The notes beneath the pieces were generated by a model. That model saw only the letters and a list, made by a program, of their open reading frames with translations. It made no database searches and was not told the DNA's origin. Made by a program: the position numbers and the translations under genes. Shown here in pieces: positions 43,587 through 51,752 of a stretch of 64,000 bases of DNA (position 1 is the first letter of the stretch; each line of letters begins with the position of its first letter). The DNA comes from Mesorhizobium sp. (GTDB taxonomy: Bacteria; Pseudomonadota; Alphaproteobacteria; Rhizobiales; Rhizobiaceae). Location: contig SUGL01000001.1 of assembly GCA_004963905.1 (NCBI GenBank), positions 484,978 to 548,977 of the forward strand, in the 5' to 3' direction.

Positions 43587-44572
43587 TGCGAATACCTCAA
43601 CAGGGCATAGAGAGCGCGGGGATTGGTGGTGAAATAGCGCCAGAAGAGCCGGCGCGGCTCCATCAGCATGCGCCAGAACCATTCGAAGCCGGCCTTCTGC
43701 ACCCAAAGCGGCGCGCGCCGGACCTTGCCGGCGATATGATCGAAGAGCCCCCCCGACGTCTTGATCACGCCGACGTTCGAAAGCCGCGACGCAAAATCGC
43801 GGACAAAAATCTGCTCGCGCGGAACGCCGAGGCCCAGCCACAATATGTCCGGTGCGAGCGCGTTGATCTCATCGAGCTTTTTCTCGAGCGCCTGGCCGGA
43901 AAGATAGCCGTGGCTGTGGCCGACGATGCGCAGGCGCGGGTAGCTGGCCTTGATCGCGGCCACAGCCTTGGCGTTCCCGGACTCGGTCGACCCGAGCAGG
44001 TAGAAGGTCGCGGCCTCGTTCTCGGCGAGCCTTGCCACGTCATGGAACAGATCGGTGGTGGCCACCCGTTCCGGCAGCGGCGTGCTGCACAAAAGGCGCG
44101 AGGCGAGAACGAGCGGCTGGCCGTCGGCGAAGATCTGGTCGGCTTCGCGGAAGAGGGCGGCAATCTCCGACTTCGCGCGCGCCTGGGCGATGACCTCGCC
44201 ATTGGCGGATGTGAAATAATACGGACGGCTGCCGTGGCGGTGCTGCCGCGCCGCCGCGATCATCAGACGGGCGGCGCCTTGCCGGTCGATCACCGTGACG
44301 GGAAGTCCGCCGAGCTGCACCGTCGGCAATGCAAGCGCGTCCTGCGGGGAAGGCGCTGCCTCCAGCTTCGCCACGGCGGTCACGCTTGGGTACCCGGTCG
44401 AAGTCTGATGCAACCGGGGAAAATGAGAGGTCTCATGGTTAGCGGGCGTCACATATTGGCTGGGGTGGAGCGGATCCGATCCGCTGGTGGTAACGCAGTC
44501 TTGTTCAAAATCTCTTTTTGAACTTTCTAAAACTTTTCGCATAGGAGAAGTCGCCCCATTCTCCGATATCAA
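43583..44572 (-). CDS. WecG/TagA/CpsF-family glycosyltransferase
   Basis: This 329-residue protein belongs to GT26. It has LGGLPVTVIDRQGAARLM, TSANGEVIAQAR, FADGQPLVLASRL, TFYLLGSTESGNAKAV, LGLGVPREQIFV and a C-terminal EWFWRMLMEPRRLFWRY. It typically adds the second sugar to the lipid carrier. The first 75 residues are long and unstructured. A TTG start at 44572 has AAGGGGG upstream; the ATG at 44542 is the alternative. The upstream region is AT-rich and likely regulatory. Confidence 0.85.
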   Translation of the reverse strand: MISENGATSPMRKVLESSKRDFEQDCVTTSGSDPLHPSQYVTPANHETSHFPRLHQTSTGYPSVTAVAKLEAAPSPQDALALPTVQLGGLPVTVIDRQGAARLMIAAARQHRHGSRPYYFTSANGEVIAQARAKSEIAALFREADQIFADGQPLVLASRLLCSTPLPERVATTDLFHDVARLAENEAATFYLLGSTESGNAKAVAAIKASYPRLRIVGHSHGYLSGQALEKKLDEINALAPDILWLGLGVPREQIFVRDFASRLSNVGVIKTSGGLFDHIAGKVRRAPLWVQKAGFEWFWRMLMEPRRLFWRYFTTNPRALYALLRYSQ

Positions 44573-44889
44573 ACTACCCCCTTCATCGTCATCATAAGTA
44601 AAAAAATCAAAACGTTAAGCGAATTGTTAATAGTTAGTTAATATGTAAAATTTGAATTGAAATTCAAATTAATTTTGTTCTTTCGATCGCAACTGCGACT
44701 TGTTTTTTGTCGATTTGAAGTTGCATTCTTTGCGGGCGTTTTGCGGTGCGATTGCTGCTGATCGCAGCCACATCGGGCGCCAACTCACATCCTGGATAGT
44801 GGCGGGTTGTTGATTGCAGCCGGGGTCCGGGACGTGGCGGTTCTACCGGCCCCCATCGGCCGTACGGCAGCGGCGCCCACGGCTGTCTG
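44573..44889. other. 317-bp AT-rich intergenic region
   Basis: From 44575 to about 44740 this is markedly AT-rich compared with the rest of the window, including long T and A runs. A perfect AATTTGAATT-GA-AATTCAAATT palindrome lies at 44649-44670. It is the 5' leader and promoter region of the leftward glycosyltransferase operon. No gene is evident. Confidence 0.6.
44649..44670. promoter_or_regulatory. 22-bp AATTTGAATT palindrome
   Basis: This is a perfect 10-bp inverted repeat with a two-base spacer. It sits 77-98 bp upstream of the polysaccharide glycosyltransferase start, in AT-rich DNA. It could be an operator or a binding site for a nucleoid or AT-rich-DNA-binding protein. Confidence 0.45.
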
Positions 44890-45591
44890 TCACATGATGC
44901 CGAAAGTCTTGTAAGCGTCGACCGCGCTCATCCCTTCGCGGATCGCCTTGGCGACGAGTTTTTCTCCGCGGACTTTCTCAAGGGCCAGCCGCACCACCTC
45001 TTCCTCGGCCTGCCGCGGAATGACGAGGATGCCTTCCTTGTCGCCGAAAAGCAGCGTTCCCGGCTCTATGCGCACGCCACCGATCTCGAGCCCGCAGCGA
45101 TAGTCCATGACCTTGCCGCGCACGCCCTGATCCTGCGCGTAGTAGCCGGTGCAGAAGCAGGGAAAGCCCAGCGCCTTGATGCCATCCGTATCGCGGGCGA
45201 AGCCGTCGACCAGCGCGCCGCGCGCACCGAGGATTTTCGCGCGCGTCGACATGAGTTCGCCCCACAGCGCGTAGCGGGGCGAGGCGCCGCTGGCGACATA
45301 GATCTCACCGGGCTTCAGATCGTCGAGCGCTTCGAACATCAACCCGAAGGGCTTGGTCATCAACCGGTTCCGTGTCGCCTCGCCGGATGGAAAAATGTCG
45401 GCTTCGAGCACTGGCATGGCCCGTCCAAGCAATCGCGTCTTCTCGTCGACAGGCTTGAACACGGGCGGCAGGAATTGGTGCTGCAGCCCCAGCGTGTCCA
45501 TCACGTCGCCGACCACCGCGACGAAAAGTTCCGCTTCGAACAGGCGATACATCTCGGCATCGTCGGCATAGAGGCGCGTCGATCTCGTCAT
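44890..45591 (-). CDS. RraA-family protein (4-hydroxy-4-methyl-2-oxoglutarate aldolase-like)
   Basis: This 233-residue protein is of the RraA/HMG-aldolase fold. It has GARGALVDGFARDTDGI (with the metal-binding Arg-Asp pair) and GTLLFGDKEGILVIPRQ. Members include pyruvate-forming aldolases and the RNase E inhibitor RraA; length and motif fit the aldolase-like branch. It is coupled by an ATGA overlap to the UxuA-like gene. An aldol cleavage of a 2-keto acid from the sugar-acid locus is plausible. Confidence 0.8.
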   Translation of the reverse strand: MTRSTRLYADDAEMYRLFEAELFVAVVGDVMDTLGLQHQFLPPVFKPVDEKTRLLGRAMPVLEADIFPSGEATRNRLMTKPFGLMFEALDDLKPGEIYVASGASPRYALWGELMSTRAKILGARGALVDGFARDTDGIKALGFPCFCTGYYAQDQGVRGKVMDYRCGLEIGGVRIEPGTLLFGDKEGILVIPRQAEEEVVRLALEKVRGEKLVAKAIREGMSAVDAYKTFGIM

Positions 45592-46712
45592 CGGGCTTGC
45601 ATCCGGATGCTGGTGGATTGAGCGGTACGGGAAGGGCCCAGTGCCGCGGCGTTCTGCACCAGCGCGCGCATATAGCCGAGCGCGAAGGCCTTTCCCGCGT
45701 GCCAGGGCGCGTCGCAGGACATTTCCGGCGTATGGTCGGGGATGATGACGCCGCCATAGTTTTCATCGCGCAGAATGCGGACGATCTCGGCCATGTCGAT
45801 GTCGCCGTCGTCGACGAAGGTTTCGTGATAGTTCGGCACCTTGCCGCGGACGTTGCGGAAATGGATGTAGCCGATCCGCTTTCGCCGGGCGAAGCGCCGG
45901 ACATGTCCGTAAATCTCGTCGGTGCCCGGCATCTCCTGCAACGAGCCGAGGCAGAGTTCCAATCCGTTGGAAGACGAATCGACGATGTCCATCAGCCGGT
46001 CGTATTTCTGCGGCCGGTTGACGAGCCGCGCGGTACCGCGCAGCGTCTCGGCCGGCGGATCGTCGGGATGTGCCGCGAGCACGACGCCGGCTTCCTCGGC
46101 CACCGGAACCAGTTCCCGCAGGAAGGCGCCGAGCCGCTGCCAGAGTTCGTCGCTGCTCACCGTCACCGGGCTGGCGTCCGGACGGCCGGGGCGGTAGCGC
46201 ATGTTCCAGACGACGCCGTCGGGCAGCGGCAGATCGGGATCGATGGCCGCAAGGTCGAGCCCCACCGACATCGCTTCGCCGCGCGCGAACGGTCCGCGCG
46301 ACCAGCCCCAGACACCGGCAATGGAGAAGTTGTAGCCGATGCAGGGGATGCCGGCGCGCCCGGCATCGCGGACCAGACGCTTCAACCCCTCGATCTGCTT
46401 CGCTCGATCGGGGCCGTCGAGCAAAACATCGGACCAGAAGCGCGGCGAGAAATTCTCGATCGCGGCGATTTCCAGCCCGTTGTCGCGCACGGTCTTCACC
46501 AGGCCGGCGAAGTCCTCATAGCTCCAGAGCTCGTCGGTGGAGCAGTCGCCCCAGCCTTCCTTCTCGCTGCCGGCGGACAGCGAAGGATCGCGCCCGCGAA
46601 AATAGTTGGTGAGATGAGCAACGACATGCGTGGCGCCCGCCTGACGGGCGAAGCGGAAATTGTTCGGCGTCAGCGATTCCCGGTAAAGGCCAAGACCGAT
46701 CTTCATGGTCAT
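45588..46712 (-). CDS. UxuA-like TIM-barrel protein (diverged mannonate-dehydratase family)
   Basis: This is a 374-residue TIM barrel of the mannonate dehydratase UxuA family, with GYNFSIAGVWGW, LAAHPDDPPAETL and SSSNGLELCLGSLQEMPG. It is the leftward counterpart of the canonical UxuA at 48431-49615 but diverged in the substrate part. The N-terminus KIGLGLYRESLTPNNFRFARQAGATHVVAHL is family-typical. The ATG at 46712 overlaps the SDR stop. Enzymatic activity on mannonate cannot be assumed; another aldonate or altronate is possible. Confidence 0.78.
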   Translation of the reverse strand: MTMKIGLGLYRESLTPNNFRFARQAGATHVVAHLTNYFRGRDPSLSAGSEKEGWGDCSTDELWSYEDFAGLVKTVRDNGLEIAAIENFSPRFWSDVLLDGPDRAKQIEGLKRLVRDAGRAGIPCIGYNFSIAGVWGWSRGPFARGEAMSVGLDLAAIDPDLPLPDGVVWNMRYRPGRPDASPVTVSSDELWQRLGAFLRELVPVAEEAGVVLAAHPDDPPAETLRGTARLVNRPQKYDRLMDIVDSSSNGLELCLGSLQEMPGTDEIYGHVRRFARRKRIGYIHFRNVRGKVPNYHETFVDDGDIDMAEIVRILRDENYGGVIIPDHTPEMSCDAPWHAGKAFALGYMRALVQNAAALGPSRTAQSTSIRMQAR

Positions 46713-47494
46713 TTCACGCCGATGCCGGCGGTCAGGCCGCCGTCTATCTTGTAGTCCGCGCCGGTGCAGAAGCCAGCTTTAGACGAGCACAGAAAGGCGA
46801 TGAGTTCCGCCACTTCCTCCGGCTCGCCGATACGGCCAAGCGGATGCGCAGCGCCGAAGCGCCGGTAGGCCTCCTCGACGTCGGCATCAGTGCCGTTTTC
46901 GCCGCGCGCGGCCTTCTCGAGAATCGGCGTGCGGATCGAGCCCGGACTGACCGAATTGACCCGGATGCCGGCCGCCGCGTAGTCGAGCGCTAGCGAACGC
47001 GTCAGCGTGTGGATGGCGCCCTTGGTCGTGGCATAGGCGGCGACGTTCTGCTGGCAGGCGAAACCCTGCACCGAGGCGACGTTGACGATGGCGCCGCCAC
47101 CCCGGCGGATCATTTGCGGGATGCCGAAATGGGCGGTCAGATAGATCGAACCGACATTGACAGTCATCGCCTTGTTCCAGGTTTCCCAGTCGGTCGTCGT
47201 CGCCGTTCCGTAGGGATGGACGGCGGCCGAATTGACGATCACGTCGAGGCCGCCGAAGCGCGCGACGCCGGCCGCGACGGCGTCGCGGACCTCTTCCTCC
47301 ACGGAGACGTCGGTGTCCACGACCAGCGCGCCGGCTTCGGACCTTTCCAGTTCCGCCCGCATTGCCGCATTTGCCGCGCGGTCGATGCCGCAGGCGACGA
47401 TCGCAGCGCCGCCCGCGGCAAGGCGCCTGGCGGTCGCAAGGCCGATACCGGTCGTCCCGGTCACCAGGGCGACCTTGCCGTCGAAATCCTTCAT
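46709..47494 (-). CDS. SDR family oxidoreductase
   Basis: This is a 261-residue classical SDR with TGTTGIG near the N-terminus, VNSAAVHPYG in place of NNAG, and a YATTK active site. The C-terminus has the FabG-like DYKIDGGL. An AAGGAG site precedes the ATG at 47492-47494. It sits between the GntR gene and the UxuA-like gene, so a uronate or keto-aldonate reductase (fructuronate-reductase role) is plausible. Confidence 0.83.
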   Translation of the reverse strand: MKDFDGKVALVTGTTGIGLATARRLAAGGAAIVACGIDRAANAAMRAELERSEAGALVVDTDVSVEEEVRDAVAAGVARFGGLDVIVNSAAVHPYGTATTTDWETWNKAMTVNVGSIYLTAHFGIPQMIRRGGGAIVNVASVQGFACQQNVAAYATTKGAIHTLTRSLALDYAAAGIRVNSVSPGSIRTPILEKAARGENGTDADVEEAYRRFGAAHPLGRIGEPEEVAELIAFLCSSKAGFCTGADYKIDGGLTAGIGVK

Positions 47495-47511
47495 TGCGGA
47501 AACTCCTTCAG

Positions 47512-48243
47512 TCACGTGGCGGAAGCCGGCTCTTCCGGCAGGAATCGCAGGGCGAAATCGAGATGGCGGCTCATCAGGTAGGCGTAGGCCAGCCTGTCGC
47601 GGGCGCGCAGCGCGGCGACGATCTCGCCATGCGCGGCGCGGGTGTCGGCCAGCACCGGACGCATTTCCTTGCCGATGGTCATGATCCGCAGGATCACCGG
47701 GGAAAGGAAGGAATACATGTCCGTCAGCATGCGATTGTCGGCCAGCGCGACCAGCGCCATGTGGAAATTGAAATCGTTCTCGGCGGCTTCCTCGATCGAG
47801 CGGCTCTCGACGATCCGGGCATTGATCCCGTCGAGCGCCTCGATCTGCTCGCTCGTGGCATTGAGCACGATGTGGTCGCCGATGCCGACTTCGATGATGC
47901 GCCTGAAACCCTGGATGTCGGCAAAGGACGAGCGCGAGACATCCATATGCGCGGCGAAGAAATTCTGGATGGCGATGCTCTGGCCGTCGGCCAGGACGGC
48001 GCCGACGCGTGGTTTCGGTTCGATCAGCCCATAGGTCCGAATGGTGCGCAACGCCTCGCGCACCGTGTTGCGGCTGGCGCCGGTGATCTCGCTGAGCTCG
48101 CGTTCGGTCGGCAGCACGTCGCCGACGTTCAGCTGCCGCGCCCGGATAAGGTCGAGGATCCGCCCTGCCGCGGCGTCGACCGCAGAGCTGCCGCCGGCGC
48201 GGCGGCGGGCGGCATTGTCACGCACGGCCTGGGGGTTTTCCAA
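47512..48243 (-). CDS. FadR-subfamily GntR transcriptional regulator
   Basis: This is 243 residues from a TTG start at 48243 with AGGAGGAG upstream. It has the GntR winged helix (RQLNVGDVLPTERELSEITGASRNTVREALRTIRTYGLI) and a FadR/FCD effector domain with metal-binding-type His and Asp residues (ENDFNFHMALV). Earlier in-frame starts would overlap a perfect operator-like palindrome at 48260-48272 and are rejected. It is divergent from UxuA and probably controls both operons. Confidence 0.88.
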   Translation of the reverse strand: MENPQAVRDNAARRRAGGSSAVDAAAGRILDLIRARQLNVGDVLPTERELSEITGASRNTVREALRTIRTYGLIEPKPRVGAVLADGQSIAIQNFFAAHMDVSRSSFADIQGFRRIIEVGIGDHIVLNATSEQIEALDGINARIVESRSIEEAAENDFNFHMALVALADNRMLTDMYSFLSPVILRIMTIGKEMRPVLADTRAAHGEIVAALRARDRLAYAYLMSRHLDFALRFLPEEPASAT

Positions 48244-48259
48244 TGATCTCCTCCTAAAT

Positions 48260-48272
48260 TGTTGGACCAACA
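48260..48272. promoter_or_regulatory. GntR operator-like palindrome TGTTGGACCAACA
   Basis: This perfect 13-bp palindrome lies 17 bp upstream of the GntR start. Its form TGTTGG-A-CCAACA fits FadR-type operators. A second, imperfect copy lies at 48385-48397. Confidence 0.7.
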
Positions 48273-48384
48273 TATCGCAAGATTTGGGGAAAACAACCAG
48301 CTTTGGCCCTGCATTGGTGAATTTTGCAGGCATATTGCCGGCCAGCGGCCTCCGCAAACGATGATATTTTTAGTTTGACTCCTA

Positions 48385-48397
48385 TCGTGGTCCAACA
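48385..48397. promoter_or_regulatory. second GntR operator-like site (10 of 13 match)
   Basis: TCGTGGTCCAACA matches the perfect site at 10 of 13 positions and keeps the CCAACA half. It lies 34-46 bp upstream of UxuA. The two sites are 125 bp apart (centre to centre), allowing control of both divergent operons or looping. Confidence 0.6.
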
Positions 48398-48430
48398 ATA
48401 AGTTGCCGCTCTCTCGAAAAGGAAACGGCG

Positions 48431-49615
48431 ATGGAACAATGCTGGCGTTGGTACGGCCCGGACGATCCGGTGACACTCGATCATGTCAAGCAGGCGGGCG
48501 CGACCGGCGTCGTCTCGGCCCTGCACGACATCTATGACGGTCGCGCCTGGCCGCTTGAAAACATCCTGGAGCGCAAGCGGATCATTGAGGCGGCGGGGCT
48601 GACCTGGTCTGTCGTCGAGAGCATCCCCGTCCACAATTCGATCAAGATCGGCTCGCCGGAACGGCTCCGCTATGTCGGCTGGTACAAGGACACGATCCGC
48701 GCACTGGCGAAGGCCGGCATCGCGACGATCTGCTACAATTTCATGCCCGTGGTCGACTGGACCCGCACGGATCTGGCGTACCGGCTTCCGACGACCGGTT
48801 ATGCGTTGCGCTTCGACGCCATCGATTTCGCGGCTTACGACCTGTTCGTGCTGAAGCGCCGGAATGCCGAGGCCGGCTACACGTCCGCCCGCATCGCCGC
48901 AGCGCAAGCGCGGCTGAAGGAACTCGGCGAGGAGAAGATCGACAGGATCGAGCGCAACCTCATCGCCGGCCTGCCCGCCACCGAGCGCAGCTACGACCGC
49001 GACAGTTTTCGCGAGGCGCTGGCCGAATACGATTCTATCGGGCCGAAGGAATTGCGCGACAACCTCGCCTGGTTCCTGCGCGAGATCATTCCGGTCGCCG
49101 AACAGGAACGGGTGCGCATGTGCATCCATCCCGACGACCCGCCCTTCTCGCTCTACGGCCTGCCGCGCATCGTCTCGACGGCCGAGGACGCGCGCTTCAT
49201 CCTCAATGCCGTCGACAGTCCGGCCAACGGTCTCACCTTCTGCACCGGCTCCTACGGTACGCGCGCCGACAACGACATCGTCGCCATGGTCAAGGAATTC
49301 GCCGACCGCATCCATTTCGTCCATCTGCGCAACATCACCATCGAGGATGACGGCTCCTTCTACGAGGCCGAGCATCTCGAGGGCGGCACCGACATGGCGC
49401 ATGTCATCCTCGCCCTGATGCAGGAGGAGGCGCGGCGTCGGAAGGAGGGCCGCGCGGATTGGCGCATTCCGATGCGGCCGGATCACGGGCATCTGCTCGC
49501 CGACGACATCGGCAAGACCAGGATCAATCCCGGCTACTCGCTGATCGGCCGGCTGAAGGGTCTCGCCGAACTGCGCGGCATCATGCGGGCCGTCGAACGG
49601 TTTGGCCTGGCTTGA
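48431..49615 (+). CDS. uxuA: mannonate dehydratase
   Basis: This is 394 residues, the same length as E. coli UxuA. It has the family segments [25 protein letters not shown] (metal-binding His), [10 protein letters not shown] and HFVHLRNI. It would dehydrate D-mannonate to 2-keto-3-deoxygluconate in hexuronate breakdown. It is the first gene of the long rightward operon and is controlled by the GntR-type sites upstream. No kdgK or uxuB-like gene lies in the window. Confidence 0.9.
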   Translation: MEQCWRWYGPDDPVTLDHVKQAGATGVVSALHDIYDGRAWPLENILERKRIIEAAGLTWSVVESIPVHNSIKIGSPERLRYVGWYKDTIRALAKAGIATICYNFMPVVDWTRTDLAYRLPTTGYALRFDAIDFAAYDLFVLKRRNAEAGYTSARIAAAQARLKELGEEKIDRIERNLIAGLPATERSYDRDSFREALAEYDSIGPKELRDNLAWFLREIIPVAEQERVRMCIHPDDPPFSLYGLPRIVSTAEDARFILNAVDSPANGLTFCTGSYGTRADNDIVAMVKEFADRIHFVHLRNITIEDDGSFYEAEHLEGGTDMAHVILALMQEEARRRKEGRADWRIPMRPDHGHLLADDIGKTRINPGYSLIGRLKGLAELRGIMRAVERFGLA

Positions 49616-49666
49616 GGCTGGGCCGGGGGAGGAATGCGCGATTTGCGTATGTAAAAACTATTTGCT

Positions 49667-49682
49667 CAGGTAAAAATACCTG
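49667..49682. promoter_or_regulatory. CAGGTA-AAAA-TACCTG palindrome
   Basis: This perfect 6-bp inverted repeat with a four-base AT centre lies 54-69 bp upstream of the leaderless binding-protein-like gene. The adjacent GTATGTAAAAAC is AT-rich. It is a candidate operator, perhaps for the IclR protein encoded downstream. Confidence 0.5.
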
Positions 49683-49735
49683 CTACTGGTTTGCGGGCCG
49701 GGCGCAAGTCCGGTTCCAGGGAGGAATTGCCGGAT

Positions 49736-50878
49736 ATGACAAGACTGCGCGGGCTTGCGTGGGATCATCGACGTTGCTGGGGTCCGCTCGACGCCAGCGT
49801 CGGGCCGTATTGCGCCGCCAATCCCGGCCTGGAAATCGAATGGGACCGCCGCAGCCTCTATGAATTCGGCGAGGGCGCGCTCGGCCCGGTGCTCGGCGCG
49901 TATGATCTGATCGTGTTCGACCATCCCTTCATCGGCGACATCGCGCAGGACGAGCTGATGGTGCCGTTCGACGACTATCTGTCGGCGGAGCAAATTCGCT
50001 TCTTCGAGCAGGATTCGGTCGGTCCGTCCTGGCGGTCCTACGAGAAGGACGGACGGCAATGGGCATTGCCGATCGACGCCGCTTGCCACGTCGCCTCATA
50101 TCGTCCGGACCTCCTGGAGCGCTACGGGCCGGTGCCCAATACGCATGAAGAAGTCGTCGCGCTCGGCCGGCTCGCGCACAAGGACGGCAAATGGCTCGGC
50201 CTGCCCTTCGTGCCGACCGATGCCATGTGCATGCTCCTGACGCTCACGCACCCGCGGGAGAACGGCGAGCAATTCATCGCGACGGACACGATCGAGCGGG
50301 CAATCGCGCAACTGCGCGAACTGGCGGCGCTGTCGCATCCCAATTCGTCCAGATGGAACCCGATCCGCTGCTACGACCACATGGTCGCGCATGACGACGT
50401 GGTCTATGTGCCTTTCGCCTTCGGCTATGTGAATTACGCCTCGAAGACCGACCGGCCGTATCTGCGCTTTGCCGACGTGCCGACCGCGCGATCGGCCGGC
50501 GCCTTGCTCGGCGGCGCCGGCATCGGCGTCAGCGCCCAGTCGAAACACAAGCAGGAAGCGATCGACTACGCGCTGTTCCTGTGCTCGCCCGAATATCAGC
50601 GCGGCGACTATGTGAGATCGGGCGGCCAGCCGGGATCGCTGGCGGCCTGGAAGGATGCGAAGGTCAACGGCCTGTCAGGCGATTTCTTCAATTCCACGCT
50701 GCGCACGATCAGCTCGTCCTATTTGCGTCCGACGCATCCGGGCTTCATCGCCTTCTTCCGCGAATGCGCGCCGCGTGCGGCCGCCGCCATCGCCGGCGAC
50801 ATCGCGCCGGCCGAACTGGCCGAGCACGTGAACCGCCTCTACCGCCAAACCAGGCAACCGGAACGGAGCGTCGCGTGA
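49736..50878 (+). CDS. binding-protein-like protein without a signal peptide
   Basis: This is 380 residues, the same architecture as 27274-28422. It shares the N-terminal TWNH/AWDH strand, YDLIVFDHPFIGDIA, RQWALPIDAACHVASYRPDLL and SGGQPGSLAAWKDAKVN. GGAGG lies upstream of the ATG at 49736, which excludes a cryptic signal peptide by start choice. No hydrophobic segment is present at the N-terminus. It overlaps the IclR start (TGATG) and lies ahead of a ribose-type ABC system with its own signal-bearing binding protein, so it is not obviously a transport component. Confidence 0.82.
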   Translation: MTRLRGLAWDHRRCWGPLDASVGPYCAANPGLEIEWDRRSLYEFGEGALGPVLGAYDLIVFDHPFIGDIAQDELMVPFDDYLSAEQIRFFEQDSVGPSWRSYEKDGRQWALPIDAACHVASYRPDLLERYGPVPNTHEEVVALGRLAHKDGKWLGLPFVPTDAMCMLLTLTHPRENGEQFIATDTIERAIAQLRELAALSHPNSSRWNPIRCYDHMVAHDDVVYVPFAFGYVNYASKTDRPYLRFADVPTARSAGALLGGAGIGVSAQSKHKQEAIDYALFLCSPEYQRGDYVRSGGQPGSLAAWKDAKVNGLSGDFFNSTLRTISSSYLRPTHPGFIAFFRECAPRAAAAIAGDIAPAELAEHVNRLYRQTRQPERSVA

Positions 50879-51726
50879 TGGCAGCCGGCATTGCCGAAAC
50901 GATCGAGGAAGGCGAAAGCGGCCGCAACGGATATCGCGTGCCGGCGGTGGAGAAGGCGCTCGACGTGCTGGAGTTCATGGCCTCCAGCGCCGAAGCGCTG
51001 ACCCAGACTGAGATCGCGACCGGCCTCGGGCGATCCATCCACGAAATCTACCGCATTCTGCTTCTCTTGGAGAAGCGGGGCTACATCTTCCGCACGCAAT
51101 CGGATCGCTTCCGGCTGTCACTGAAGCTGTTCGAGCTGGCGCATATGCATCCGCCGGTGAACCGGCTGGTCGAATGCGCGTTGCCGGTGATGCGCGAACT
51201 GACCGCCAATGCCGATCAAAGCTGCCACTTGGTGGTGCGCGAGGGACAGAACGCGCTGGTGGTGCTGCAGATCGATTCGCCGCTGCCGATGCGCTACTCG
51301 GTTGCATTGGGATCGCACTTCCCGATCCTCGAGACCAGTTCCGGCGCGGTGCTGCTTGCCCATTCAAGCCGGGCAGAGCGCGACCGCATCGTCGAGCGCA
51401 TCGTGGCCGCCGGCGAAGGCCAGGGAACGCGGGAAGAAATCGAGGCGCGGCTGAACGAAGTGGCCAGGCTCGGCTACGAGATGCGTGCTTCGCTGGCCGT
51501 CGAAGCCTGCACCAACATCTCCATGCCGGTACGCGATCACACCGGCGCCGTCATCGCCGCGCTCACGGTGCCGCTGTTGCCGCAGAAGGCGGCGCGCTTC
51601 GACCGCGAAACCGTCTTCGAACGTGCCCGCGCCGCAGCCGAGAAGATATCGGCCGCACTCGGCTGGGGCGAATCCACCTCGTTACGTGCCGACCCGGAAC
51701 GGCGGGACTACCCGTTCAGCGACTGA
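50878..51726 (+). CDS. IclR-family transcriptional regulator
   Basis: This is a 282-residue IclR protein. It has a winged helix (ALDVLEFMASSAEALTQTEIATGLGRSIHEIYRILLLLEKRGYIF) and an effector domain. It is embedded in the catabolic operon directly after the leaderless binding-protein-like gene (TGATG overlap), unlike most IclR genes, which are divergent. It is paralogous to 25543-26328. It may sense an intermediate, possibly through the neighbouring protein. Confidence 0.88.
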   Translation: MAAGIAETIEEGESGRNGYRVPAVEKALDVLEFMASSAEALTQTEIATGLGRSIHEIYRILLLLEKRGYIFRTQSDRFRLSLKLFELAHMHPPVNRLVECALPVMRELTANADQSCHLVVREGQNALVVLQIDSPLPMRYSVALGSHFPILETSSGAVLLAHSSRAERDRIVERIVAAGEGQGTREEIEARLNEVARLGYEMRASLAVEACTNISMPVRDHTGAVIAALTVPLLPQKAARFDRETVFERARAAAEKISAALGWGESTSLRADPERRDYPFSD

Positions 51727-51752
51727 CAAAAGCAAAAACCTGGGAGAAGGAA

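Noticed and set aside
48244-48357. N-terminal extension of the GntR gene
   Set aside because: It would cover the perfect operator palindrome; a TTG with AGGAGGAG fits better.
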